A stretch of DNA of 35,194 bases, from contig NZ_PIZU01000005.1 of the NCBI RefSeq assembly GCF_002838065.1, positions 171,074 to 206,267 of the forward strand, read 5' to 3'. Both the position numbers and the translations under genes were made by a program. Each line of letters starts with the position of its first letter. Position 1 is the stretch's first letter. A model generated the notes under the pieces. The model searched no databases. It worked only from the letters and a program-made list of their open reading frames with translations, and had not been told where the DNA came from. Positions 7,128 to 15,136 of the stretch are shown piece by piece. The DNA is from Mycobacterium hubeiense (GTDB lineage: Bacteria; Actinomycetota; Actinomycetes; Mycobacteriales; Mycobacteriaceae).

Positions 7128-8575
7128 GTCCCTTTCGCCGCGACGGAAATGGACTTGCTGTCGGTGTAGCCGTCGATGCCTTCGCGGCCGAGTTCGCGAC
7201 CGTATCCGCTGGCTTTCACGCCGCCGAACGGGGCGAACGGGTCCATGGTGTAGCCCTGGTTGACCCCGAACGTCCCGGTGCGGATGCGCGTGGCGACGCT
7301 CAGCCCGCGATCGGTGTCCGCCGTGAACACCGAACCCGCCAGCCCGTAATCGGAGTCGTTGGCGATCGCCACCGCCTCGTCCTCGTCGGCGTAGGCAATG
7401 ACGGTCAGCACTGGCCCGAAGATCTCCTCGCGGGCGATCCGCATGGAGTTGGTCGCGTGGTCGAACAATGTGGGCCGGACGTACCAGCCGCAGTCGATCC
7501 CGTCGGGCATGTCCGTGCCGCCGACGACGATGCGGGCGCCTTCCCGCTGTCCGCTCTCGATGTAGCCGAGCACCCGCTCCTGCTGGCGTTCTGCGACGAG
7601 CGGGCCCACCTGGGTGGCGGCATCGGTCGGATCGCCAACGACCAACGACGTCATCTCGGTGGCCAACGCGTCGGTGAACTCGTCGGCGCGGGCGGCGGGA
7701 ACCAGTATGCGAGTCAACGCATTACAGATCTGACCGCTGTTGGAAAGGCTGGCCGACCGGACGCCGGCGGCGACGGCGGCGGGGTCGGCATCGTCGAGCA
7801 CAATCGCCGCGGACTTGCCGCCCAGCTCGAGGCTGACGCGCTTCAGATCGGCCGCGCATGCCGCGGCGACTGCCTTGCCCGCCGCCGTCGACCCGGTGAA
7901 CGAGACCTTGTCCACGCCAAGGTGTTTCACCAAGTACTCGCCGACCGGTGCGTCGCCGGGCAGCACGCTGACCACACCCGGCGGCAGGCCCGCCTCGGCA
8001 AGCATCTCGGCGAGCAGCAACGCGTTCAGCGGCGATTCGGGCGCTGGCTTGAGCACCACCACGCAACCGGCGAGCAGCGCCGGAATCAGCTTGGTGACGA
8101 TAAGGAACTGCGGCATGTTCCACGCCACGATGGCGGCGACGACGCCTACGGGCTCGCGGCGGATGTGGATGTCTGCCCCGTACATGCCGCGGCGGGCTTC
8201 GGTCCAGGGATAGGTGTCGGCGAGGTCGCAGAACGCGGTCATCATCATCGCGGGCAGCCCTACCTGCGCCCGTTGCGCGAAGCTGATCGGTGCGCCGATC
8301 TCGGACGTGATGGTTTCCGCCATCTCAGCGCGTCGGTCGCCGTAGATCTTTGCGAGCCGGCGCACGGCCTCGATGCGCTCGGCGGGATCCAGTCGCGGCC
8401 AGGGGCCGGCATCGAAGGCCGCCCGCGCGGCCTCGACCGCCGTGTCGACATCGGCGGGCGCGGCGGCCGCGACGCTCGCCACCAGCTGCTCGGTGTGCGG
8501 AGCAATGACGTCGATGCGCTGGTCGGTGCTCGGTTGTGACCACCTGCCGCCGATGAACAACTCGTTTGACCGCAC
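7124..8575 (-). CDS. NAD(P)-dependent aldehyde dehydrogenase
   Basis: A 483-aa member of the ALDH superfamily, which oxidises aldehydes to carboxylic acids. The cofactor motif FTGSTAAGK, the general base Glu in LELGGKS, the nucleophilic Cys in SGQICNA and the downstream EIFGPVL motif are all present. I place the start at GTG 8575, giving MRSNELFIGGRW, the usual ALDH N-terminus. GGGAAGG lies about ten bases before it, and the longer open frame would add unrelated residues across the divergent promoter. It is co-transcribed with the EBP-like gene and divergent from oxygenase 1. A MarR-type half-site lies in the spacer. The substrate is unknown; the position suggests an aldehyde formed by the neighbouring oxygenases. 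Confidence 0.95.
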   Translation of the reverse strand: MRSNELFIGGRWSQPSTDQRIDVIAPHTEQLVASVAAAAPADVDTAVEAARAAFDAGPWPRLDPAERIEAVRRLAKIYGDRRAEMAETITSEIGAPISFAQRAQVGLPAMMMTAFCDLADTYPWTEARRGMYGADIHIRREPVGVVAAIVAWNMPQFLIVTKLIPALLAGCVVVLKPAPESPLNALLLAEMLAEAGLPPGVVSVLPGDAPVGEYLVKHLGVDKVSFTGSTAAGKAVAAACAADLKRVSLELGGKSAAIVLDDADPAAVAAGVRSASLSNSGQICNALTRILVPAARADEFTDALATEMTSLVVGDPTDAATQVGPLVAERQQERVLGYIESGQREGARIVVGGTDMPDGIDCGWYVRPTLFDHATNSMRIAREEIFGPVLTVIAYADEDEAVAIANDSDYGLAGSVFTADTDRGLSVATRIRTGTFGVNQGYTMDPFAPFGGVKASGYGRELGREGIDGYTDSKSISVAAKGT

Positions 8576-8656
8576 CCGTGTCCCGCCTTCCCGTAATCCG
8601 CGTCGAATCACGACCCTGGTGCAAATTTCGACGGAAACTGCTCGCCCCGCCGAAGC

Positions 8657-8670
8657 AATATCAACTACTT
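8657..8670 (-). promoter_or_regulatory. Candidate MarR-type site in the ALDH / oxygenase 1 divergent promoter
   Basis: On the minus strand these 14 bases read AAGTAGTTGATATT. They differ at one position from AAGTACTTGATATT, the second of two direct repeats just after the marR gene (12053-12066). The location, between the divergent starts at 8575 and 8727, is right for co-regulation of both operons. Only one copy is present and its inner palindrome AAGTACTT is broken, so confidence is moderate. Confidence 0.5.
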
Positions 8671-8726
8671 GCGATTGTGACATGGAGCATATACCGTCGG
8701 CCTCGCGGAGTGGAGAGGAGAAACCG

Positions 8727-9992
8727 ATGGCCCGATTTCCCAAGCCGCCCGAAGGAAGCTGGACGGAGCACTATCCGGAGCTGGGCACCGAGCCCGTCTC
8801 CTACGAGGACTCGATCAGCCCCGAGTTCTACGAAATCGAACGCAAGGCGATCTTCAAGCGGGCATGGCTGAATGTCGGTCGCACCGAACAGCTTCCGAAG
8901 AAGGGCAGCTACTTCACCAAAGAGCTCAAGGTCGTCAACACGTCGATCATCGTGGTGCGTACTGCCTCCGGTGAAGTCAAGGCGTACCACAACATCTGTC
9001 GTCACCGCGGCAACAAGCTGGTGTGGAACGACTTGCCGCAGGAGGAGACCAGCGGCGTGTGCCGGCAGTTCACCTGCAAGTACCACGCCTGGCGCTACGA
9101 CCTCGACGGCAACCTGACCTTCGTGCAGCAAGAAGGGGAGTTCTTCAACCTCGACAAGAGCCGCTACGGCTTGGTCGGAGTGCATTGCGACGTCTGGGAG
9201 GGGTTCATCTTCGTCAACTTCGCGCCCGAACCCGAGCAGAGCCTGCGCGACTTCCTCGGCCCGATGATCACCAATCTGGAGGGCTATCCGTTCGACAAGA
9301 TGACGTCGCGGTTCGCTTACCGTTCCGAGGTCAACGCGAACTGGAAGCTCTACATGGATGCGTTTCAGGAGTTTTACCACGCGCCCGTACTGCACGCGAA
9401 CCAGTCGCCGACCGCGTACTCGAAGGCCGCGGCAGAGGCCGGGTTTGAGGCGCCGCACTATCGCATCGAAGGGCCGCACCGGTTGGTGAGCACCTCGGGT
9501 GTGCGGGCGTGGGAGATGGCCGACGAGATGCGCAAGCCCATCGAGGACATCTGCCAGAGCGGGCTGTTCGGGCCATGGGACAAGCCGGATCTCGGGGAAA
9601 TGCCGCCCGGGCTCAACCCCGCGAAATGCGATCCGTGGGGCCTGGATTCGTTCCAGCTGTTCCCCAACTTCGTGATCCTGTTCTGGGGGCAGGGCTGGTA
9701 TCTGACGTACCACTACTGGCCGACGTCGTACAACACGCACATCTTCGAGGGCAACCTGTACTTCCCGCAGCCACGCACGCCGCGGGAGCGCGTCGCGCAG
9801 GAATTGGCCGCGGTGTCGTTCAAGGAATACGGCCTGCAGGACGCCAATACGCTGGAGGCCACCCAGACGATGATCGAGTCACGCGTTCTGGACGACTTCG
9901 TGCTGTGCGATCAGGAGGTGCTGATCCGTCACCTGCACAAGGAGACTGCCGCGTGGGTCGAGGACTACCAACGCAAGACCGCGGGGGTGTGA
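8727..9992 (+). CDS. Rieske ring-hydroxylating oxygenase alpha subunit, copy 1
   Basis: A 421-aa non-haem iron oxygenase. The Rieske [2Fe-2S] ligands are C91-x-H93 and C117-x2-H120. The mononuclear iron site is seen in NWKLYMDAFQEFYHAPVLH, with E215 as the likely bridging acid and H218 and H223 as ligands. Typical family members hydroxylate aromatic or steroid rings with electrons from a reductase. The ATG at 8727 follows GAGAGGAG, and the longer frame upstream crosses the promoter. The whole protein parallels copy 2 at 13863-15134, starting with the same SWTEHYPELG motif. Two bases after its stop begins a 109-aa gene, an arrangement repeated at copy 2. No classical beta subunit is present. 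The KshB-like reductase at 12077 is the best electron donor. Confidence 0.95.
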   Translation: MARFPKPPEGSWTEHYPELGTEPVSYEDSISPEFYEIERKAIFKRAWLNVGRTEQLPKKGSYFTKELKVVNTSIIVVRTASGEVKAYHNICRHRGNKLVWNDLPQEETSGVCRQFTCKYHAWRYDLDGNLTFVQQEGEFFNLDKSRYGLVGVHCDVWEGFIFVNFAPEPEQSLRDFLGPMITNLEGYPFDKMTSRFAYRSEVNANWKLYMDAFQEFYHAPVLHANQSPTAYSKAAAEAGFEAPHYRIEGPHRLVSTSGVRAWEMADEMRKPIEDICQSGLFGPWDKPDLGEMPPGLNPAKCDPWGLDSFQLFPNFVILFWGQGWYLTYHYWPTSYNTHIFEGNLYFPQPRTPRERVAQELAAVSFKEYGLQDANTLEATQTMIESRVLDDFVLCDQEVLIRHLHKETAAWVEDYQRKTAGV

Positions 9993-9993
9993 C

Positions 9994-10323
9994 GTGACTG
10001 CAAAATTACCACCCGAATTCGCTGACCTGGAACGGTTTTCGGACTGGTGCCTGCCGACGGAGCCGGAGCGATACGCCAAGCGGCTGGACAGCACGATGAC
10101 CGAGATGCAGGCCTTCTACGACGCGGTCACCGCGCGGGCCGACGAGGCGATCGCGTACTGCGACAAGTTCTCGCTCGACGATATGCCCGAGGACGTGCTG
10201 AACCTGATGCATCTTCTCTACTCGATGATCCAGGTGTCGTTCCCGATCGAGTGCTGGAAGCAACCGAAGGTGCCCGACTCGGGCGCCACGACGCTGGACT
10301 GCGTCGTCGAACCCGTCCCATGA
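9994..10323 (+). CDS. Small oxygenase-linked protein of unknown family, 109 aa, copy 1
   Basis: I do not recognise this family. The protein is 109 aa, acidic, and looks mostly helical with no signal peptide or membrane segment. It shares with the 109-aa protein at 15137-15466 the blocks LATEPERW-like (LPTEPERYAKRL), EFYDA/AFYDAV, YCDKF, LDD-P-D-LNL and HL-YSMI-VS. Each copy directly follows a Rieske oxygenase alpha gene. The GTG start at 9994 is one base after the oxygenase stop, and its own stop overlaps the amidohydrolase start (ATGA). A subunit, assembly factor or product-handling partner of the oxygenase is the simplest inference. It is shorter than known oxygenase beta subunits (about 160-190 aa) and lacks their visible sequence features. 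Confidence 0.85.
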   Translation: MTAKLPPEFADLERFSDWCLPTEPERYAKRLDSTMTEMQAFYDAVTARADEAIAYCDKFSLDDMPEDVLNLMHLLYSMIQVSFPIECWKQPKVPDSGATTLDCVVEPVP

Positions 10324-11555
10324 CGACCATCCTGCGGGCCGCCCGCTGGGCCGACATCGCAGCCGGCGAGGTGCGCTCCCCGGCCGTGGTGGTGGTCGAG
10401 GACGATCGCATCGCCGCGGTGAATCCCGCTGAACTGCCGCCTGATTCGACGGACATCGATCTCGGCGACGTCACGCTGCTGCCCGGGCTGATGGACATGG
10501 AGCTCAACCTGCTCATCGGTGGCCCCGGCGGTCCTGAGGGGCTGCCCAGCCCGATGCACGGCGTGCAGGACGATCCCGCCTACCGCACCCTGCGCGGGGC
10601 GGTCAACGCGCGCACCACGCTCGAAGCCGGCTTCACCACGGTGCGCAATCTCGGGTTGATGGTGAAGACTGGCGGCTATCTCCTCGACGTCGCATTGCAA
10701 CGCGCCATCGACCAGGGTTGGCACGTCGGCCCGCGGATCTACCCCGCCGGACACGCCGTCACGCCGTACGGCGGACACCTCGATCCGACGGTGTTTCAAC
10801 GGCTGGCGCCGGGGATCATGCCGCTGTCGGTGGCGGAGGGCATCGCCAACGGCGTCGATGACGTCCGCGCCTGCGTGCGTTACCAGGTTCGGCACGGCGC
10901 CAAGCTGATCAAGGTGTCCGCGTCGGGCGGGGTGATGTCGCACAGCACCGCGCCGGGCGCGCAGCAGTACTCCGACGAGGAGTTCGCGGCGATCGCCGAC
11001 GAGGCCCACCGGGCTGGGGTGCGGGTGGCCGCGCATGCGGTGGGGGACAGCGCGATCCGCGCCTGCATCCGCGCGGGAATCGACTGCATCGAACACGGGT
11101 TCCTGGCATCCGACGACACCATCAAGATGATGGCCGACACCGGGACCTTCCTGGTGTCGACGACCTATCTCACCGAGGCGATGGCCATCGACCGCATCGC
11201 CCCGGAACTGCGCAAGAAGGCCGAAGTGGTTTTCCCGCAGGCGCAGGCCATGCTGCCCAAGGCAATTGCGGCCGGGGTGCGCATCGCCTGCGGCACCGAT
11301 GCGCCGGCGATCCCGCACGGGCAGAACGCGAAAGAGCTGTGCGCGTTGGTGAAACGCGGTATGACGCCGATGCAGGCGCTGCGGGCCGCGACGATCACCA
11401 GTGCCGAGCTCATCGAGGCCGACGATGAGCTCGGGCGCATCGCACCCGGCTACCTGGCCGACATCATCGCTGTGCCCGGCGACCCGTCGCGCGACATCGC
11501 CACGACGCTCGACGTGCAATTCGTGATGAAGAACGGCGAGGTCTTCAAGCGCTAA
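10320..11555 (+). CDS. Amidohydrolase-superfamily protein with altered first metal motif
   Basis: A 411-aa TIM-barrel amidohydrolase of the imidazolonepropionase / Xaa-Pro dipeptidase type. The usual metal-binding DxHxH after LPGL reads DMELNL here, with E61 and N63 where two histidines are expected. The remaining ligands look present: the carboxylated-lysine candidate in AKLIKVSASGG (about K197), His in RVAAHAVGDS (about H239), His in CIEHGF and Asp in CGTDAP. The protein may therefore bind one metal, or bind it differently. The ATG at 10320 overlaps the stop of the 109-aa gene. It belongs to the oxygenase 1 operon and precedes marR. Hydrolysis of a cyclic amide, ester or lactone-like intermediate is possible, but the unusual motif leaves activity open. 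Confidence 0.9.
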   Translation: MTTILRAARWADIAAGEVRSPAVVVVEDDRIAAVNPAELPPDSTDIDLGDVTLLPGLMDMELNLLIGGPGGPEGLPSPMHGVQDDPAYRTLRGAVNARTTLEAGFTTVRNLGLMVKTGGYLLDVALQRAIDQGWHVGPRIYPAGHAVTPYGGHLDPTVFQRLAPGIMPLSVAEGIANGVDDVRACVRYQVRHGAKLIKVSASGGVMSHSTAPGAQQYSDEEFAAIADEAHRAGVRVAAHAVGDSAIRACIRAGIDCIEHGFLASDDTIKMMADTGTFLVSTTYLTEAMAIDRIAPELRKKAEVVFPQAQAMLPKAIAAGVRIACGTDAPAIPHGQNAKELCALVKRGMTPMQALRAATITSAELIEADDELGRIAPGYLADIIAVPGDPSRDIATTLDVQFVMKNGEVFKR

Positions 11556-11575
11556 CGTCGGGCTAGGAGGCGAGA

Positions 11576-12031
11576 ATGGAACAGACCGACAACATTCTGT
11601 GGCTGCTCAAGCAGGCCTGGTACTTCGCGCTGACGACGGTCAACGACTCGGTGAGCGAGCACGGTGTGAGCACAGCGCAGATCGGCATGTTGCGTCAGCT
11701 GGCCACCGAACCCGGCCTGTCTGGGGCCGAGCTGGCGCGGCGGCTGCTCATCAGCCCGCAGGGCGTGCAGCTGGCGTTGAAGGAGCTTGAGCGCCGGGGG
11801 CTGGTGGAGCGCAAACAAGACCCGCAGCACGGCCGAATCCTGCAGGCGTTCTTGACCGATCGCGGTCGCGAGGTCGCCGAAGCCGTCGTCAGCGACGCCA
11901 TCGCCGCCCACCACAAGGTCTTCGGCGTGCTCAGCAAGGACGAGCAAAAGACGTTGAAGGAACTGCTCGGTCGCGTGATCGAACAAGGCACCGGCCACAA
12001 GCTGCACCTGGACCACATCGGCGATGAATAG
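11576..12031 (+). CDS. MarR-family transcriptional regulator
   Basis: A 151-aa winged-helix regulator with the MarR pattern LSGAELARRLLISPQGVQLA for the recognition helices, followed by LERRGLVERKQDPQHGRI for the wing (DxR-type turn). MarR proteins bind as dimers and usually release DNA on binding an aromatic or lipophilic ligand. The ATG is preceded by AGGAGG with a five-base spacer. It is the last gene of the oxygenase 1 operon. Immediately downstream lie two direct repeats, 12033-12064, that overlap the promoter of the reductase operon, and a related site lies at 8657-8670. Together they suggest that it controls both halves of the oxygenase region. Confidence 0.93.
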   Translation: MEQTDNILWLLKQAWYFALTTVNDSVSEHGVSTAQIGMLRQLATEPGLSGAELARRLLISPQGVQLALKELERRGLVERKQDPQHGRILQAFLTDRGREVAEAVVSDAIAAHHKVFGVLSKDEQKTLKELLGRVIEQGTGHKLHLDHIGDE

Positions 12032-12032
12032 A

Positions 12033-12068
12033 AAGTACTTGATACCTATGACAAGTACTTGATATTAT
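12033..12068 (+). promoter_or_regulatory. Promoter of the reductase operon with two direct repeats AAGTACTTGATA
   Basis: AAGTACTTGATA occurs at 12033-12044 and again at 12053-12064, exactly 20 bases apart, or about two helical turns. Each contains the palindrome AAGTACTT. A sigma-70-like promoter is embedded: TTGATA (12039-12044), an 18-base spacer and TATTAT (12063-12068). The -10 ends eight bases before the ATG at 12077, and no Shine-Dalgarno sequence is visible, so transcription probably starts at or near the start codon (leaderless mRNA). The repeats overlap both promoter elements, as expected for repression by the adjacent MarR. Confidence 0.75.
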
Positions 12069-12076
12069 GAATCTCG

Positions 12077-13093
12077 ATGAGCGGGGATACCAAGGTCGAC
12101 GAGTTTGCGCCACTGCGCATCAAGCGCGTCGTGCGCGAGACCGCTGATGCGGTGTCGCTGGTGCTCGACGTGCCCGAGCACTGCGCCCCGAAATTCCGCT
12201 ATCAGGCCGGCCAGTTCTTGACGCTGCGGGTCAATGTCGACGGGCAGGAGCACCGTCGTTGCTACTCGATGTCGTCCGCACCCGTCGAAGACGATCTGCG
12301 TATCACGATCAAACGCGACCCCGGCGGCCTGGTGTCGAACTGGCTCAACGACACCGCCTCCGAGGGCGGCGAGATCCACGCTGCCCCGCCGGACGGACGG
12401 TTCGTACTGCGTGACACGTCAGACGACATCGTGGCGTTCGCCGGGGGCAGCGGTATCACGCCGATCATGTCGCTTCTCCGTACGGCGCTGGCGAAATCGT
12501 CGAGACGAATCCGGCTGTTCTACGCCAACCGCAGCCGGGACTCGGTGATCTTCGGCGACGCGCTCGCCCAGCTCGCCGACCGCCACGCCGACCGGCTAAC
12601 CGTCGTGCATCACCTCGACGAGGAGGCCGGCGTCGTAACGCCCAGTGCCGTCGAATCTTTCCTCACCGGCACCGGCGCAGCGGACTACTACATCTGCGGG
12701 CCCAGCGCGTTCATGGATGCCGTGGAAGCGACAGTCCTCAAGGCCGGTGTGCCCCGCGAACGCGTGCACCTCGAGCGCTTCACCGTGGAACCGATATCCG
12801 CCGATGATGCCGCATCGGAAACCGAAGAGGTCGTCATCGAATTGGATCGCAAGAAGACCACGGTGGCGTACCGCTCCGGCAACACCCTGCTTCAGATGGC
12901 GCGCACGGCGGGCCTGCGGGCGCCGTCGTCGTGTGAAACCGGTTCGTGCGGAACATGTATGGCCCGTGTCGTGGACGGCAGCGCCAGGATGCTCAACAAC
13001 GACGCACTCGACGACGACGAAGTGGCCGAGGGCTGGGTGCTGACCTGCCAGTCCCTGCCGACCAGTCGAACAATCCACGTTGTCTACGAGTAG
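12077..13093 (+). CDS. KshB-like ferredoxin-NAD(P)H reductase for Rieske oxygenases
   Basis: A 338-aa three-domain reductase. The FAD domain carries RCYSMSS, the nucleotide domain carries AGGSGITPIMS, and the C-terminal plant-type [2Fe-2S] domain has C286-x4-C291-x2-C294 and C324. This domain order is that of KshB, HmpC and phenylacetate-type reductases, which pass electrons from NAD(P)H to an oxygenase. Of these, the mycobacterial 3-ketosteroid 9-alpha-hydroxylase reductase is the closest by overall look. It heads the operon that includes oxygenase 2, and as the only such reductase in the window it may serve both oxygenases. Start ATG 12077 has no ribosome-binding site and fits a leaderless message. 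Confidence 0.93.
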   Translation: MSGDTKVDEFAPLRIKRVVRETADAVSLVLDVPEHCAPKFRYQAGQFLTLRVNVDGQEHRRCYSMSSAPVEDDLRITIKRDPGGLVSNWLNDTASEGGEIHAAPPDGRFVLRDTSDDIVAFAGGSGITPIMSLLRTALAKSSRRIRLFYANRSRDSVIFGDALAQLADRHADRLTVVHHLDEEAGVVTPSAVESFLTGTGAADYYICGPSAFMDAVEATVLKAGVPRERVHLERFTVEPISADDAASETEEVVIELDRKKTTVAYRSGNTLLQMARTAGLRAPSSCETGSCGTCMARVVDGSARMLNNDALDDDEVAEGWVLTCQSLPTSRTIHVVYE

Positions 13094-13103
13094 GGCGGAA
13101 CAG

Positions 13104-13847
13104 ATGAACCGGGTAGCGGTGGTGACCGGCGGCGCGTCGGGCATGGGTGAGGCGACGTGCCACGAGTTGGGCCGGCGTGGGCACAAGGTTGCCGTGCTCG
13201 ATCTCAACGGTGAGGCGGCCCAGCGCGTCGCCGAGGAACTGCGGGCCGAGGGTGTGACGGCACTCGGTGTCGCGGCCGACGTCAGCGACCGCGCGGCGCT
13301 CGAGGAGGCATTCGCCAAGGTGCGCAACGAGTTGGGCCCTGTGCACATCCTCGTCACCAGCGCGGGCGCGGTGGACTTTTCGCCGTTCACCGACATCAGC
13401 CCGCAAGCGTGGCAGCGACTGATCGACATCAATCTCACCGGGACGTTCCACTGTTGTCAGCTCGCCATCCCGGACATGCTCGAGGCGGGGTGGGGCCGCA
13501 TCGTGATGATCTCATCGTCCAGCGCCCAGCGCGGCTCGCCGGGCATGGCGCACTACGCGGCGTCCAAGGGTGCGCTGCTGTCGCTGACCAAATCGCTTGC
13601 GCGCGAATATGGCCCGGCAGGAATCACGGTGAACAACATCCCGCCGTCGGCGATCGAGACACCGATGCAGCATCAGTCGCAGGCCGCGGGCCACCTGCCG
13701 CCGAACGAGCAGATGGCTGCCAGCGTCCCGCTCGGCCACCTCGGTACAGGCGACGACATCGCGGCTGCGGTCGGTTTCCTGTGTTCGGAGCAAGCGGGCT
13801 TCATCACGGGGCAAACCCTTGGTGTCAACGGCGGATCGGTGATGTGA
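13104..13847 (+). CDS. Short-chain dehydrogenase/reductase (SDR)
   Basis: A 247-aa classical SDR that oxidises or reduces alcohols and ketones with NAD(P). TGGASGMG (residues 8-15) binds the cofactor, N110 lies in the usual place, the catalytic Ser is in ISSSS (137-140), and Y151 and K155 are in YAASK. The usual NNAG motif reads TSAG (85-88), a common substitution. D33 in VLDLN suggests NAD preference. The ATG at 13104 is ten bases after the reductase stop, with GGCGGAA upstream. An in-frame upstream alternative would overlap the reductase and adds nothing SDR-like. It probably oxidises a hydroxyl or diol produced by the oxygenases. Confidence 0.95.
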   Translation: MNRVAVVTGGASGMGEATCHELGRRGHKVAVLDLNGEAAQRVAEELRAEGVTALGVAADVSDRAALEEAFAKVRNELGPVHILVTSAGAVDFSPFTDISPQAWQRLIDINLTGTFHCCQLAIPDMLEAGWGRIVMISSSSAQRGSPGMAHYAASKGALLSLTKSLAREYGPAGITVNNIPPSAIETPMQHQSQAAGHLPPNEQMAASVPLGHLGTGDDIAAAVGFLCSEQAGFITGQTLGVNGGSVM

Positions 13848-13862
13848 GTAAAGGAGATCAGC

Positions 13863-15134
13863 ATGGGCAAATGGCCTAAGCCGGCGGAAGGCAGCTGGAC
13901 GGAGCACTACCCGGAGCTGGGCACCGGACCGATCTCATTCCGCGATTCGACATCTCCCGAGTTCTACGAACTCGAGCGTGAGGCGGTGTTCAAGCGGGCC
14001 TGGCTCAACGTCGGCCGAATCGAAGACGTCCCGCGGGTGGGCAGCTATTTCACCAAGGACATCGACGCCGCCAAGACCTCGGTGATCGTCGTCAAAGGCA
14101 AGGATCAGCAGATCCGCGCCTTCCACAACATCTGCCGCCATCGTGGAAACAAGTTGGTGTGGAACGACTTTCCCAACCAGGAGGTCAAGGGCACCTGCCG
14201 GCAGTTCACCTGCAAGTACCACGGCTGGCGCTACGATCTGGCGGGCGACCTGACGTTCGTCCAGCAGGAAGGCGAGTTCTTCAACCTCGACACCTCGCAG
14301 CTCGGGCTCAAGCCAGTGCACTGCGACGTGTGGAACGGGTTCATCTTCATCAACTTCGATCCCGAGCCGCGATGGAGCCTGCGCGAATTCCTCGGCCCGA
14401 TGATCACCGCGCTCGACGACTACCCGTTCGAATTGATGACCGAGCGTTACGAATTCGAGGCGCACAACAACAGCAATTGGAAGATCTTCGCCGACGCCTT
14501 CCAGGAGTACTACCACGTGCCGTCGCTGCACAGCCAGCAGGTGCCCAGCGCGGTGCGCCAACCCAACGCCACGTTCGAGTGCGGGCACTTCCAGATCGAC
14601 GGGCCGCACCGCCTGGTGTCCACCGCAGGCACCCGGCGATGGCTGCTCGATCCGGAATACATGTATCCGGTCGAAAGGATCACGCGCAGTGGACTGGTGG
14701 GCCCGTGGCGCACACCCGAGACGCACCCGTCGGCCGGTTTGAACCCCGGCGGGATCGAGCCGTGGGGTATCACCAACTTCCAGATCTTCCCGAACCTGGA
14801 GATCCTCGTCTACCACGGCTGGTACCTGCTGTACCGGTACTGGCCGACATCGCACAACACCCATAAGTTCGAGGCCTACAACGCATTTCATCCTGCACGC
14901 ACCGTGCGCGAGCGCATCGAACACGAGGTTGCGTCGGTGGTGCTCAAGGAGTTCGCGCTGCAGGATGCGGGCATGCTCGGCGGCACGCAGGCGGCGCTGG
15001 AGTACGGCCTGGACGAGCCAATAGTCAACGACTATCCGCTGTCCGATCAGGAGATCCTGGTGCGTCATCTGCACCACGAGGCGGTCAAATGGGTCGAGGA
15101 GTACAAGGCCGAGCCGGCTCCGGTGGGGGTGTGA
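13863..15134 (+). CDS. Rieske ring-hydroxylating oxygenase alpha subunit, copy 2
   Basis: A 423-aa paralogue of the oxygenase at 8727-9992, with the cofactor residues at the same positions: Rieske C91-x-H93 and C117-x2-H120, and the iron site in NWKIFADAFQEYYHVPSLH (E215, H218, H223). The region after residue 225, which usually shapes the substrate pocket, is the most divergent, so the substrate or regiochemistry probably differs. AAAGGAG precedes the ATG. It lies between the SDR and a second 109-aa gene, in the operon started by the KshB-like reductase. Confidence 0.95.
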   Translation: MGKWPKPAEGSWTEHYPELGTGPISFRDSTSPEFYELEREAVFKRAWLNVGRIEDVPRVGSYFTKDIDAAKTSVIVVKGKDQQIRAFHNICRHRGNKLVWNDFPNQEVKGTCRQFTCKYHGWRYDLAGDLTFVQQEGEFFNLDTSQLGLKPVHCDVWNGFIFINFDPEPRWSLREFLGPMITALDDYPFELMTERYEFEAHNNSNWKIFADAFQEYYHVPSLHSQQVPSAVRQPNATFECGHFQIDGPHRLVSTAGTRRWLLDPEYMYPVERITRSGLVGPWRTPETHPSAGLNPGGIEPWGITNFQIFPNLEILVYHGWYLLYRYWPTSHNTHKFEAYNAFHPARTVRERIEHEVASVVLKEFALQDAGMLGGTQAALEYGLDEPIVNDYPLSDQEILVRHLHHEAVKWVEEYKAEPAPVGV

Positions 15135-15136
15135 CC

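Noticed and set aside
10047..10319. Upstream extension of the amidohydrolase frame to 10047.
   Set aside because: The extra residues are an Arg/Gly-rich shadow of the 109-aa gene. ATG 10320 with an ATGA overlap gives the family N-terminus.
10218..11519. A 433-codon open frame on the minus strand opposite the amidohydrolase.
   Set aside because: His/Arg/Asp-rich composition with no motif. It mirrors a clear amidohydrolase on the plus strand.
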